Notes under the pieces: generated by a model
What the model saw: only the letters and a program-made list of their open reading frames with translations
What the model was told of the DNA's origin: nothing
Database searches by the model: none
Made by a program: the position numbers and the translations under genes
Shown here: positions 18,709-28,055 of the stretch, one piece after another
Numbering within the stretch: the stretch's first letter is position 1
How the letters are laid out: each line of letters opens with the position of its first letter
Assembly (NCBI RefSeq): GCF_014646255.1
Contig: NZ_BMNC01000006.1
Span: 515,502 to 579,501 of the forward strand
Length of the DNA stretch: 64,000 bases
DNA from: Lentzea pudingi
Lineage (GTDB): Bacteria > Actinomycetota > Actinomycetes > Mycobacteriales > Pseudonocardiaceae
Direction: 5' to 3'

Positions 18709-20016
18709 TCAGCGGTGAGTGTCGACCCGGGATCCGGGCACCTGCCGGACGATTCCGGCTGTTTTGCCGATCGCAGCGTACAGCGCGAAAGCGACCACCA
18801 CGGAGTTGATCGTCGGGATGCCGACCGGCACCAGGAAACCGACAGCCGTTCCCGCCGCCCAGCACACCAGCGCCGCCGGGACCCAGTCCGGCGGGTCTGC
18901 CGGCAGCTCTCCCCCGGACCGCGACTCGTCCAGTTCCGCACGCCAGGTGCGCACGACGAAGTACTCGGCGATCATGACGCCCGCGACCGGCGGCGTGATC
19001 ACCCCGATCCACGTGAGGAACACCGTGAAGTGGTCGAGAATGCCCAGCGCGGACAGCAGGGTGCCCAGTGCCCCCAGCCACAACGTCGCGGTCGACCGGC
19101 TGATCTTCTTGCGCAGCAGCACGTCCACGGTGTTCACCAGGCCGAGCGAGGCCGAGTAGAGGTTCCAGTCGTTGATCTTCAGGATGGCCGTCACCATGAT
19201 CAGCATGCCGATCACACCCGAACTGGACATCACGATGCCGACCACGTCCGCGCTGCGCGCCGCATGCGCCAGCAGCACCCCGGTCAGGCCGATCAGGTAC
19301 TCGCCGAGCGTGACGCTGATCAGCGTCTGCTTCACGACGTCGGAGGTGCTCCGGTTGAACCTGGTCATGTCCGGAGTCATGACAGCACCCATGATGAACG
19401 CGCCGGCGACCAGCGTGGTGCCCTGGGCGAGGGTCAGTGCCGGGCCGGGCGCCGGCATGCCGACCAGGTCGCCGAGGTCGTGCTTGCGCAGCTCGGTGAC
19501 GATCGTCCACGTGGTCAGCAGCAGGAAAGCGGGCACCGTGAGGTACGCCGTCCACGCCATGGTGTGAAAGCCCGCCACGACGATCGCGGTCACCGCGATG
19601 CCGCCGAGCACGGCCCACGCCCAGACCGGCGGACCACCGGCGAGGCGGTGCAGACCGTGCGCGAAGACGTCGTTCTGCACTCCGAACCAGCCGGCGAGGC
19701 TGAGCGTCACCAGCAGGCCCACCAGCGCGGAACCCCGTGCGCCGAACCCGGCCCAACGAGCCAGTACCGACGTCGACAGGTTCTCGCGCACGCCCGCGAT
19801 CCCCATGAGGATGGTGACGACCTCGAGCATCACCGACCCGAGGGTGATGGCGAGTACCGCGTCCCAGAACGTCATCCCGAGTCCGAGGGTGGCGCCGAGG
19901 AGGAACTGGTGAAACGCGGACACCTGTCCGAACCGCTGCACCGCGACGGAGAACCAGGACCGCCTGGCCTCGTCCGGCAGCCGGCGCAACGAGTAGTCGT
20001 CGTGGGCCACGGTCAC
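18709..20016 (-). CDS. NCS1-family purine/cytosine permease (CodB-like)
   Basis: This is a 435-residue integral membrane protein with about 12 hydrophobic helices. The first residues (RRLPDEARRSWFSVAVQRFGQVSA) and the helix after them (ATLGLGMTFWDAV) fit the cytosine/purine permease group of NCS1 transporters, which import nucleobases or related compounds with a cation. The start GTG overlaps the CDPS stop (GTGA, 20013-20016), so the two are translationally coupled. A nucleobase importer tied to a cyclodipeptide synthase is notable, because some actinobacterial pathways join purines to cyclodipeptides; here no joining enzyme is seen. It could also move the dipeptide itself. Substrate uncertain. 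Confidence 0.85.
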   Translation of the reverse strand: MTVAHDDYSLRRLPDEARRSWFSVAVQRFGQVSAFHQFLLGATLGLGMTFWDAVLAITLGSVMLEVVTILMGIAGVRENLSTSVLARWAGFGARGSALVGLLVTLSLAGWFGVQNDVFAHGLHRLAGGPPVWAWAVLGGIAVTAIVVAGFHTMAWTAYLTVPAFLLLTTWTIVTELRKHDLGDLVGMPAPGPALTLAQGTTLVAGAFIMGAVMTPDMTRFNRSTSDVVKQTLISVTLGEYLIGLTGVLLAHAARSADVVGIVMSSSGVIGMLIMVTAILKINDWNLYSASLGLVNTVDVLLRKKISRSTATLWLGALGTLLSALGILDHFTVFLTWIGVITPPVAGVMIAEYFVVRTWRAELDESRSGGELPADPPDWVPAALVCWAAGTAVGFLVPVGIPTINSVVVAFALYAAIGKTAGIVRQVPGSRVDTHR

Positions 20017-20693
20017 GTCACCTCGTCGCCGGCGCGCAGCAGGACGAAACCCTGCGCGGGGTTCGGCTGCCAGGCCAGTTCCCTCGCGTAGAGCCGTTCC
20101 AGGAACGCGACCCGCTGGTGGTAGGCGAACACCGAGCTGTCGACGCCCGCGATCGCCGGGGTGTCGATGAACATCGGCAACTCCGCCAAGAAGTAGCGGA
20201 CGGCGCAGCGCAGCTGGTCGTCAGTGGGCGACTGCCCATCGGGCAACCGGCGGTCGAGCACCCAGCGGGTGGCCTCGAGGCAGTCCGCGGCGAAGGCGTC
20301 GTCGGTCAGGAACCACGCCCCCGCGTCACGCAGCAGTTCCCGGTACGAATCGTTGCGGGCGAGCGTCGTGCCGTCGAGCAGGTGCTCCTCGGGGTCCGGC
20401 ACACCGGCGTCGCGCAGGGCCCGGAAGATCTTGTTCACCACGTACTGGCCCTGCCGCCCGGCCTTGCGCTGGGCCCGGCCGGGTTCATAGCCGAGGGCCT
20501 CCAAGGTGTACGCGGCCGCATGATCGGGCACGAAAAAATGGAAACGCTCGAATTCCCGCATCGCCCACCGGGCAAGTGCGGTAATACGATCCACCGTGAA
20601 GTAACTGTTGAACGGGCTCACCCCGACGCACACGTGCCGACCACTTCGCAGAGGGGCGGAACAGTGCTCGGTCAGCGGAGTTGTCAGCAACAC
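20013..20693 (-). CDS. Cyclodipeptide synthase (CDPS), NYH subfamily
   Basis: This is a 226-residue enzyme that makes a diketopiperazine from two aminoacyl-tRNAs in the cytoplasm. The catalytic Ser is residue 26 in GVSPFNSYF. With it in register, every key AlbC residue falls at the same offset: Asn29 (AlbC N40), Tyr167 (Y178), Glu171 (E182) in YFLAELPMF, and Tyr191-His192 (Y202-H203) in SSVFAYH. It is therefore an NYH-type CDPS with an apparently complete active site. Basic residues of the tRNA-binding helix are present (GRAQRKAGRQGQYV). The start GTG 20693 has GGAG seven bases upstream. It is the first gene of an operon with the NCS1 permease and a LysR. The amino acids used cannot be read with confidence; P1-pocket positions such as Cys22 and Gly24 differ in part from AlbC. 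Confidence 0.9.
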   Translation of the reverse strand: MLLTTPLTEHCSAPLRSGRHVCVGVSPFNSYFTVDRITALARWAMREFERFHFFVPDHAAAYTLEALGYEPGRAQRKAGRQGQYVVNKIFRALRDAGVPDPEEHLLDGTTLARNDSYRELLRDAGAWFLTDDAFAADCLEATRWVLDRRLPDGQSPTDDQLRCAVRYFLAELPMFIDTPAIAGVDSSVFAYHQRVAFLERLYARELAWQPNPAQGFVLLRAGDEVT

Positions 20694-20861
20694 CGTCGAC
20701 TCCGAAAATGGTATTCACAGGGACAGGGAAATCCGGATTCGACCACTATCGGCAGAATCAGAACCGGTGGGTACTGCCGGACGGCCATGTCATCGGCTTA
20801 TGCGCGATCCGTTCGGCCCCAACGGATGACAGCACGCGATCAGCCGTGTCTGATGGGTGAC

Positions 20862-21794
20862 ATGGAACTCCAAGTCCGGCACCTGCGGGTGCTGGTCGCC
20901 ATCGCACGCGCCGGCAGCCTCAACCGGGCCGCGGGCGAGTTGCGGCTGGCCCAGCCCGCGCTCAGTCATCAGCTGCGCCGGATCGAGCAGATGGTGGGCG
21001 ACCGGCTGTTCGACCGCGGTACGCGAGGCGTGCGCCCCACCCGGATCGGCGAACTGCTGCTCGCCCGCGCCGAGGCGATCATTCCGGCGTTCGACGAACT
21101 GGACCGCGACTTCCGCCGCCAGCAGCCGTCCGGTGGTGGTCTGCGGATCGGCTGGAACGACAGTGGGCTCCTGTCCGGTCTTTTCGACTGCGTCGAGCGC
21201 CTTTTTCCGGACCTGGAGCTCACGAGCCGCGCCGACCTGTCGCACGGCAGGCTGGTGTCCCAGGTCGCGAGCGGGTGCGTCGACCTCGCGCTGGCGATGA
21301 TCTGCGGACCGCGGACGCTGGCCGTGCCCGATGGAGTACGTGCCGAAAGGGTGGCCACCGAGCCGTCCTTCGTGGCACTGCCGGCGCAGCACCGGCTGGC
21401 CGCGTCGCCGGTCGTCGACCTGAGCGATCTCGCGCGGGAGCGGTGGATCGTCTCCAGCTGTGGTGACGGTTGCCGCATCGTCTTCCGCGAGATGTGCCTG
21501 GCACACGGCTTCACCCCGCGCATCGCGCACGACGTGGACGCGTTGCGGCACCGGCTGGTGTCCGGGGCGCGTGGGGTGTGCCTGGTGCAGCCGACCACCT
21601 CGGAACTTCCCGGGGTGGCGATCCGGCCGCTGGCCGGAGATCCGATAACGGTGCAACACGTCCTGCTGTGGCGGGCGGACCACCTGCTCGACGACCGGTT
21701 CACCGAGCTGCACCACGCCGTCACCAGCGCCTACGAACAGCTCATGGCGCAAACCGACCGCTATCGCGAGTGGATGGATAACGGCACGACATAG
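20862..21794 (+). CDS. LysR-family transcriptional regulator, divergent from the CDPS
   Basis: This is a 310-residue LysR protein (MELQVRHLRVLVAIARAGSL; LRLAQPALSHQLRRIEQMVG) with an effector domain from about residue 90. In-frame ATGs at 20825 and 20852 are alternatives; 20862 matches the usual LysR N-terminus, though none has a clear Shine-Dalgarno. The 168-base gap to the divergent CDPS start is a classical arrangement for a LysR controlling both directions. Downstream genes rhodanese, thioredoxin and MFS follow on the same strand with gaps of 90, 33 and 70 bases and are likely co-transcribed. Confidence 0.85.
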   Translation: MELQVRHLRVLVAIARAGSLNRAAGELRLAQPALSHQLRRIEQMVGDRLFDRGTRGVRPTRIGELLLARAEAIIPAFDELDRDFRRQQPSGGGLRIGWNDSGLLSGLFDCVERLFPDLELTSRADLSHGRLVSQVASGCVDLALAMICGPRTLAVPDGVRAERVATEPSFVALPAQHRLAASPVVDLSDLARERWIVSSCGDGCRIVFREMCLAHGFTPRIAHDVDALRHRLVSGARGVCLVQPTTSELPGVAIRPLAGDPITVQHVLLWRADHLLDDRFTELHHAVTSAYEQLMAQTDRYREWMDNGTT

Positions 21795-21884
21795 CCCTCT
21801 GGCAGTGGGAGGGAATCTCGTACCCGGTCACACTCGAAATCGACGCGGACATCGCGCGAATCGTGCCGGGAAAGGGATCCTTCT

Positions 21885-22232
21885 ATGTTGTCGTTGATCT
21901 CGCGAGAGGAACTGAAAAAAGGTATCGACGCGGGCACGCTGGTGGTTGTCGACACCATGCCCGCAGCCTATTACGAGGTGGAACACCTGCCCGGCGCGGT
22001 GAACATCCCCGGTTTTCCCTACGAGCAGGCGGCCGAGCTCACCGACCGGTACGCACCCGACGTGCTGCCGGACAAGACCGCCGAGATCGTCGTCTACTGC
22101 GCCAACGTGCCCTGTCGCAACAGCGAACTCGTGGGATCCCGGCTGCTTCGCCTCGGTTACTCGAACGTGCGCAAATACCGGGAGGGCATCGAGGACTGGG
22201 TCGGTGCCGGCCTCGCCACCACCACCGGTTGA
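21885..22232 (+). CDS. Rhodanese-domain protein
   Basis: This is a 115-residue single-domain rhodanese: DTMPAAYYEVEHLPGAVNIP near the N-terminus and the active loop VVYCANVPCRNSE (catalytic Cys near residue 67, second Cys five residues on), then GYSNVRKYREGIEDW. Rhodaneses carry sulfane sulfur as a Cys persulfide. There is no signal peptide. It precedes a secreted thioredoxin and may share its redox role, or supply sulfur to a product. Two Cys in the loop also fit a thiol-redox sensor. AAGGGA lies ten bases before the ATG. Confidence 0.85.
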   Translation: MLSLISREELKKGIDAGTLVVVDTMPAAYYEVEHLPGAVNIPGFPYEQAAELTDRYAPDVLPDKTAEIVVYCANVPCRNSELVGSRLLRLGYSNVRKYREGIEDWVGAGLATTTG

Positions 22233-22265
22233 GCACTCGCACTTCCCTGCCATCAAGGAGTTCTC

Positions 22266-22727
22266 ATGTCCCTGCTCAAGAACTGGCTGCGCGCGAGCGT
22301 CGCCGCCGTGGCCGTCGTGGCCGCGGTGCTGGTGCCCCCACCCGCCCAGGCCACGCCGATGGCCGACGCCAACATCCAGGTCAGCGCGGAGAACGTCGTC
22401 AAGGTGACGTCCGCGAACCACAACCAGGTGATGGAGGCATCCAGGACCAAGCTCGTCGTCCTGGACTTCGGAGCCACCTGGTGCCCGCCGTGCCGCCAGC
22501 TCAAGCCGGTGATCGAGAAGCTGGCCGCGGAGTACGGCGGCCGGTTCCTGCTCGGCGAGGTCGACGCGGACATCAGCCGTGACCTCATGTCCCGCTACCG
22601 CATCCAGTACCTGCCCACGCTGGTGCCGATGCGCAACGCGGCCGAGCTGCCCGGCTCCCGCATGATCGGTTTCCGGGGCGAGACCGCGCTGCGGGCGTGG
22701 ATCGACGCCCAGCTGGCCAAGGGCTGA
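22266..22727 (+). CDS. Secreted thioredoxin-like protein
   Basis: This is a 153-residue protein with a signal peptide (about 1-30, AVVAAVLVPPPAQA) and a thioredoxin fold from about 45 (VVLDFGATWCPPCRQLKPVIEKL, active site CPPC; cis-Pro in IQYLPTLVP). It should act outside the membrane in disulfide exchange. AAGGAG precedes the ATG. It sits 33 bases after the rhodanese gene. Confidence 0.88.
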   Translation: MSLLKNWLRASVAAVAVVAAVLVPPPAQATPMADANIQVSAENVVKVTSANHNQVMEASRTKLVVLDFGATWCPPCRQLKPVIEKLAAEYGGRFLLGEVDADISRDLMSRYRIQYLPTLVPMRNAAELPGSRMIGFRGETALRAWIDAQLAKG

Positions 22728-22797
22728 TCTCCCTCTTCCGCCCCGGCACGAGATCCTGCTGACCGTGCCGGGGCGGTTCCCACGTGAGAGGAACCCT

Positions 22798-23946
22798 TTG
22801 TCCCAGAACACGTTGCCTTGGCGTGCGCTGCTCGCACTGACGCTCACGGTGCTGCTCGGCTGTCTCACCGAGGTGCTGCCCGCGGGGTTGCTCCTGGCCA
22901 TGTCGGAAGATCTCCGGGTGTCGCCGTCCGCCGCCGGGCAACTCGTCACCGTCTACGCCGTCACCACAGCGGCCACCGCTGTCCCCCTGACCGCACTCAC
23001 CTCCCGGCTGCCCCGCAAACACGTACTGGTGGCACTCGTGCTCGGTTTCATCGCCACGAACCTCGTGATAGCCCTGTCCCCCAGCTACGGCGTCATCCTG
23101 TGTGCACGGGTGGCATCCGGCGCCATCACCGGCGTGATGTGGTCACTGGTCGCGGTGTACGCGATGCGGATCGCACCACCACGACAAGCCGGACGTGCAC
23201 TCGCGGTCGCGATGGCGGGAACACCCGTGGGTTTCGCGGTCGGAGTGCCCGCCGGCACGGCGCTCGGCGACCTCGTCGGCTGGCGCTGGTCGTTCGCGGC
23301 CATGGGTCTGATCGCGGTGCCGTTGCTGTGCTGGATCCTGACCGTGCTGCCGGCGATCACCACCGAACGCGCCCGTCCCACGCGAGCCGCCCTCCCGATG
23401 CTGCGACCCGTCCTGGCAATGGTGTTCGTGTACGCCTTGGGACACAACATGCTCTACACCTACCTCGGCCCCACACTGGCCAGACTGGCACAGGAAAAGC
23501 TGTTGAGCACAGCTCTGCTGGTGTTCGGTGTCGCCGCCGTGTGCGGCATCCTGGCTGTCGGATCCACAATGGACCGCAATCCGCGCGCGGTGCTGGGCTG
23601 GTGCCCATTGCTGACCGCGGCCGGAATCGTGGTGCTGGCCGTGTCAGACGACGCCGCCACGACCCTGATGGCGTGCGCGGTGTGGGGCCTGGCCTTCGGC
23701 GGCGCTCCAACAGCGTTTCAATCGGTCACGGCTCTGATCGCGGGACGGGACGCGGACCGGGCCCAGTCGCTGACCATCGCGGCCTGGAACGGCGCGGTGG
23801 CAGGGGGTGCCGCGGTGGGAGGAGTGGTGCTGGACACCGCGGCACCCGCACTGACGTGGACGGCGGCCGCGCTGATGACCGTGCCGTTCTGGATGGCGAC
23901 CAGACTTCCCTCCCCGACGGGAAACGCAGCGGACGTCCGCGGCTGA
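22798..23946 (+). CDS. MFS exporter (DHA1-like)
   Basis: This is a 382-residue protein with 12 predicted helices. It has the acidic helix-1 signature (CLTEVLPAGLLLAM), the helix 2-3 loop SRLPRKH and the motif GTPVGFAVGVPAGTALG in helix 5, as in drug:H+ antiporters of the DHA1/AraJ type. The TTG at 22798 has AGAGGA five bases upstream and is preferred over the earlier in-frame GTG at 22765. As last gene of the LysR-rhodanese-thioredoxin-MFS unit it is the likely exporter of the locus product, by analogy with the MFS gene of the bicyclomycin CDPS cluster. Confidence 0.85.
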   Translation: MSQNTLPWRALLALTLTVLLGCLTEVLPAGLLLAMSEDLRVSPSAAGQLVTVYAVTTAATAVPLTALTSRLPRKHVLVALVLGFIATNLVIALSPSYGVILCARVASGAITGVMWSLVAVYAMRIAPPRQAGRALAVAMAGTPVGFAVGVPAGTALGDLVGWRWSFAAMGLIAVPLLCWILTVLPAITTERARPTRAALPMLRPVLAMVFVYALGHNMLYTYLGPTLARLAQEKLLSTALLVFGVAAVCGILAVGSTMDRNPRAVLGWCPLLTAAGIVVLAVSDDAATTLMACAVWGLAFGGAPTAFQSVTALIAGRDADRAQSLTIAAWNGAVAGGAAVGGVVLDTAAPALTWTAAALMTVPFWMATRLPSPTGNAADVRG

Positions 23947-24235
23947 CCAACTCGCACAAGGTGCGGCCGGCACCGACAGCACATCCTGCAAGCAGCGCAT
24001 GGCCGAGTTTGTTGTGCCTCGGCGGACGTGATGCCGTTGTCCGGCGCGTCCGCGACCTTCAGGTGCAGTGTGCGTGCCCTGCTCGTGTGTAGTGCAGGTC
24101 TCAACCGCCGTCACCAGATACGCGTTGACGAACCGCTCACTGTGACGGTGATCGGATGCGGTTCGCCGTCTGTGCCATTACCCGCCGAGTGGCGGACTCC
24201 GCTGCGACACAGCAACTTAATGGATAGGGACTTCA

Positions 24236-24580
24236 CAACTTCGACGTGACCGCCTCCTACGCCGGTCGCCCTCTGTCCAGTCACGGCCCGCTGACCGGAG
24301 ATGAAGGCGGAACAGGGCCGGTTAACGCCAGGTCAGCGTCGTTCGACTAAGCCCACCCGTTCATGGTGACCCCATTTGATTTAGTCAAAACGAAGGAGCC
24401 AGTGCCTTCTGTCTGACTCCTTCATCAGCCTGTTGATCGTACAACGGATGATCGGCTGGAGATCGTTTCGAGCGCACGAAAAAGCCCGCCGAACTGGGCT
24501 TTCACCCAGAATCAGCGGGCTGATTCAAACCGTCGGGACGACAGAATTTGTGCCTCCGACCCCTTGACCCCCAGGCAAGT
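24236..24580. repeat. Left copy of a ~340-base diverged direct repeat (with 32978-33310)
   Basis: Long shared blocks include ACCCGTTC-TGGTGACCCCAT, CAAAACGAAGGAG, TTTCGAGCGCACGAAAAAG, CTGGGCTTTCACCCAGAATC and CGTCGGGACGACAG, in the same order and spacing in both copies. The block ends with a tRNA terminator-like hairpin and the tRNA 3' fragment. It marks the outer boundaries of element A. Confidence 0.75.
24534..24574 (-). repeat. Diverged attachment site: tRNA-Pro 3'-half remnant
   Basis: These 41 bases match the 3' half of tRNA-Pro(GGG) (43885-43925) with four differences, ending at the anticodon loop (ACCCCCAG) where the match stops. This is the outermost, oldest att copy. Confidence 0.75.
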
Positions 24581-24768
24581 TCGCCACCGGGTGCTCCGAT
24601 TTGGCCGACAACTCACCGAGCCCCGCGGAGACTCGACATCCACGAACCCCTGACCGGCACAAGGCTGCAGCAGCCTACAACCTCTGCCCTCTCAGCCGTC
24701 TGCGGCCGCCGTGCTGGCTACGCCCTCCGCACCGCGTCCGAGGTGCAAATACTCGAGACCCTTAAGCT

Positions 24769-27213
24769 GTGCGAGTGTCACTTGGAGCCCCAGATGTGCA
24801 GAACTACGGCGAGGTGTTCACTCTCCCCTGGGTGGTCGAGGTACTTCTCGACCTGACGGGGTACACCGAAGAGAGCGATCTCGGCTCGAAACGCCTGGTC
24901 GAGCCGTCTTGCGGCTCCGGGGCGTTTCTCGGCCTGATCGTGCAACGCCTCGTCAAGAGTGCTCAAGCCTGTGACCGCGACCTCTCGTCACTAGGTGACG
25001 CGATCCGCGCCTACGACCTCCAGTCAGAGCACGTGCAGGCTTCCCGTCAGCTGTGCCGCGGCCTCTTGGCTGAGGCAGGCGCGTCGGCACCTGTGGCGCA
25101 TGCCCTGTCCGAGACATGGGTGCGGCATGCCGACTTCCTGCTCGCCGATCTGGACGACTACGCGCCGAATGTTGTCGTCGGCAACCCGCCGTACATCCGG
25201 TATGACGATCTCCCGGATCAACTCGCGGCCCGGTATCGCCGCACCTGGGCGACGATGCGTGGGAGGGGCGACATCTATGTGGGGTTCATCGAGCGCTCCC
25301 TTCGACTGCTCGCACCTGACGGCAAGGTCGGATTCATCTGCGCAGACCGGTGGATGCGGAACCAGTACGGTGCCGACCTGCGGGCGTTCGTCGCCAGCGG
25401 CTATGCGGTTGAACACGTCTGGACGATGCACGACGTGGAAGCGTTCGAACGGTCTGTCTCGGCGTATCCGGCTATCACGGTTCTTGGCAACCACGTCCAG
25501 GGTTCAGCCGTAGTCGCCGATACGACTGGCGAGTTCACGGATGCCAGTGCCAAGGAGCTGGTCGAAGCGACCAGCTTGAAGGACTTCCAAGAGTTCTCTG
25601 GCAACGGAGTGAAGGCTCATCGGCTTGACAGCTGGTTCGACGGTGGCGAGCTGTGGCCGACGGGCACACCCGCACGCCTGGCGCTGATCGAACATCTTCA
25701 GCACTTCGAGCCGTTGCACTCCGAGGACACTCAGACGAAAGTCTCGATCGGAATCGCGACAGGCGCGGACAAGGTCTACATCGTCAAAGACCCGAGCCTG
25801 GTAGAGGAAGATCGCGCGCTACCGCTCGCGATGCGCCGCGATCTCATGACCGGCGAGTTCAAGTGGCAGGGCAACTACCTCATCAACCCGTGGGATGACG
25901 ACGGAAACCTCGTTGATCTCGCGGACTATCCACGGATGCACGACTACCTGTCAAGGCATCCTGTCCTGCTGGATCGATTCGTGGCGAAGAAGGATCCACA
26001 GAAGTGGCACCGCACGATCGACAAGGTGCACTCTGCCCTGATCCGCAAGCCGAAACTGCTTCTTCAGGACATGAAAACCACCATTCACCCCGTCTTGGAG
26101 AGGGGTGACCACTACCCTCATCACAACCTGTACTACATCGTCTCTGACCAGTGGGATATGGAGGTGCTCGGCGGCATTCTGCTGTCGCGGATCGCCCAGG
26201 CGTTCATCGAGGCATACTGTGTGCGCATGCGAGGCGGCACGCTTCGCTTCCAGGCTCAGTATCTCAAGCGCATCCGGGTTCCGCTGCCAGACCAGATCGA
26301 CCCTGATACCCAGGACGAACTCCGCAGCGCTTTTCAGAATCGCGATGTCGAAGCAGCAACCCGAGCAGCGGCTTATGCCTATGACATTGACCTGAGGAAC
26401 TACGACATCGAGCTGCAGAACGATGCTCTCATCACAATAGAAGACGACGACGAAAGCAGTAAATTGACACCGACGCACGACGACTACGATACCGCCGTAA
26501 AAGCGTTTTGGACTGGGCGCAGCCTCCAGGCGCAGAAGCAGCGCGACTCCGGAAAGCTCGACGCCGGCACCCGAGGATCGGTGACAGGCGGGCAACATCT
26601 GCTCCCACTACAGGAAGTGATCGCCCGGGAATTTGCTCCACTGAATGCTATCGACGGAGTCGAAGTACGCTACCAGGGAAGCCTGTCGATTCCAGGATAC
26701 CTTCGGCGGACGAAAGACTGGGACATCGTTGTGAAGTACAACGACATCCTGGTGGCTGCCATCGAACTGAAGTCACAGGTCGGTTCTGTCGGAAACAACT
26801 TCAACAACCGCACAGAGGAGATGATCGGCAACGCGGTGGATCTGAGGCTCGCCTACGACGAGGGACTATTGGGCGCCCATCGAATCCAGCCCTGGCTCGG
26901 TATCTTCTTCGTGTTCGAGCAGCTCACTGACGCGCCACCCATCGTTCGAGACAAGGGCGCGACGCTGTACAGGCCAGACCAGGCCTTCGACAATTCCTCT
27001 TACATGAAGCGCTATCAGTTGCTCCTTCAACGGCTCGTCGACAAAAATTTCTACGACGCCGCGTGTCTTGTCAGCACAAGGCGTGACGAAGGGATCTACG
27101 ACGAGCCGGTGTGCGAGGTGTCCGTCAAATCCTTCAGCACCGCCATTGCGAACCGAGTCGCTGAGATCCAGGAGTACGCCAGCCGACAGGCGCCAGAAGA
27201 ACGCCAGTTCTGA
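24769..27213 (+). CDS. Fused adenine-specific DNA methyltransferase and XhoI/PaeR7I-like endonuclease
   Basis: This is an 814-residue two-part protein. Residues about 1-300 are an Eco57I-type N6-adenine methyltransferase with the SAM motif LVEPSCGSGAFL and catalytic NPPY (VVVGNPPYIRYDD). A target-recognition/Eco57I C-terminal part follows (about 300-560; LYYIVSDQWDMEVLGG, RMRGGTLRFQAQYLK). Residues about 620-814 match the XhoI/PaeR7I nuclease family: RTKDWDIVV, then AAIELKSQVGSVGNNFNNR and EMIGNAVDL, which supply the D-ExK metal site. This predicts one polypeptide that both marks and cuts DNA. The start is uncertain: GTG 24769, 24775 or 24796, the last with GGAG eight bases upstream. Downstream genes at 27334 and 28056 follow on the same strand. 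Confidence 0.88.
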   Translation: MRVSLGAPDVQNYGEVFTLPWVVEVLLDLTGYTEESDLGSKRLVEPSCGSGAFLGLIVQRLVKSAQACDRDLSSLGDAIRAYDLQSEHVQASRQLCRGLLAEAGASAPVAHALSETWVRHADFLLADLDDYAPNVVVGNPPYIRYDDLPDQLAARYRRTWATMRGRGDIYVGFIERSLRLLAPDGKVGFICADRWMRNQYGADLRAFVASGYAVEHVWTMHDVEAFERSVSAYPAITVLGNHVQGSAVVADTTGEFTDASAKELVEATSLKDFQEFSGNGVKAHRLDSWFDGGELWPTGTPARLALIEHLQHFEPLHSEDTQTKVSIGIATGADKVYIVKDPSLVEEDRALPLAMRRDLMTGEFKWQGNYLINPWDDDGNLVDLADYPRMHDYLSRHPVLLDRFVAKKDPQKWHRTIDKVHSALIRKPKLLLQDMKTTIHPVLERGDHYPHHNLYYIVSDQWDMEVLGGILLSRIAQAFIEAYCVRMRGGTLRFQAQYLKRIRVPLPDQIDPDTQDELRSAFQNRDVEAATRAAAYAYDIDLRNYDIELQNDALITIEDDDESSKLTPTHDDYDTAVKAFWTGRSLQAQKQRDSGKLDAGTRGSVTGGQHLLPLQEVIAREFAPLNAIDGVEVRYQGSLSIPGYLRRTKDWDIVVKYNDILVAAIELKSQVGSVGNNFNNRTEEMIGNAVDLRLAYDEGLLGAHRIQPWLGIFFVFEQLTDAPPIVRDKGATLYRPDQAFDNSSYMKRYQLLLQRLVDKNFYDAACLVSTRRDEGIYDEPVCEVSVKSFSTAIANRVAEIQEYASRQAPEERQF

Positions 27214-27333
27214 GCCAAATACTTGACATTCGTCGTTCTGGCGTTGTCCCACTTGTAGCGTTCCGCCGTCCACGGCAGGCACGCTCGGAGACCATCTCCG
27301 AGACACCTGGCGGGACAGAAGGAGCGTTGCACC

Positions 27334-28050
27334 ATGTCCAAGTTCTTTTCTTCTGTGGTCGAATTCGACACGGCCAGTGCGGACGAACTCGTGTGGGCCA
27401 GCTGGCGACGAGCCGGCTTCGTCGTCGAACACGCGAAGTTCGGTGAGCAGATCGACACCAAGGCTGTCGGCAACCGACTTGCCGAGATCTTCAAAACGCG
27501 ACACGTCATCAAAGACCGCAAGCAGCTGAAGTCCGATCCTGACCGTGCGGCGTGGCGTGAAGACATCGTCGAGGAGTTCTTCGGCGACGAGCCTCTGCTG
27601 TACTCGGCGAGCAGTCCCGAGGAGGAGGCAGCTCGCGACCAGCTGGTCAAAATGGTGTGGGAGTACGCGAGCACGAGCCTTTCCAGCCCTCTCAACGTCG
27701 CGCTGGCAGAGCTCCACGGGTACGTTCTGCTGCAGGCGAAGGTTGCCAAGAGGCGTGCTCGTCCGGGTATGAAGGGTGTACCTGTGCCCAGTGAAGCCCG
27801 CTTCCTCACCGAGGACTTCGAGCTCATTCGCGACTACGGGATCACTCGCGGTCTGGAGAGCTGGCGTCGTGCGACCGAGCGCTTCGAGGCGTTGCTCAAG
27901 GAGTTCGGCAACCGTCAGCCCGAGCTCAGGCTCGCAATCGCCAAGACGGTGGCCAAAGAGATGCCGTCGGTCACCGGCGTCCTAGTGCACGCCGATCCGA
28001 AGGCGATCACTGCCGAGCACGGCACCGGCGAGGGCAAGGCTGAGGACTAA
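27334..28050 (+). CDS. Unknown protein next to the methyltransferase-nuclease
   Basis: This is a 238-residue soluble, charged, mostly helical protein (SKFFSSVVEFDTASADELVW at the start; no membrane segment, no motif I can name). ATG 27334 follows GAAGGAG. It lies 120 bases after the fusion gene and 5 bases before the next gene, so the last two are probably one unit. It may be an accessory or regulatory subunit of the restriction system, or part of the element's maintenance machinery; the sequence does not decide. Confidence 0.75.
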   Translation: MSKFFSSVVEFDTASADELVWASWRRAGFVVEHAKFGEQIDTKAVGNRLAEIFKTRHVIKDRKQLKSDPDRAAWREDIVEEFFGDEPLLYSASSPEEEAARDQLVKMVWEYASTSLSSPLNVALAELHGYVLLQAKVAKRRARPGMKGVPVPSEARFLTEDFELIRDYGITRGLESWRRATERFEALLKEFGNRQPELRLAIAKTVAKEMPSVTGVLVHADPKAITAEHGTGEGKAED

Positions 28051-28055
28051 GCCCA

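Larger units (their letters stand above)
23947..24768. other. Intergenic region holding a decayed attachment site
   Basis: I find no supportable gene in these 822 bases. The right two thirds (from about 24236) is homologous to 32978-33310 and ends with a terminator-like hairpin and a degenerate copy of the tRNA-Pro 3' half. Confidence 0.6.

Noticed and set aside
20118..20861. N-terminal extension of the LysR gene to 20118
   Set aside because: It lies antisense to the cyclodipeptide synthase; the LysR fold begins at about 20862.
17758..23946. Albonoursin- or bicyclomycin-type cluster
   Set aside because: The CDPS is clear, but neither cyclic dipeptide oxidase subunits nor 2-oxoglutarate/P450 oxygenases are encoded in the window.
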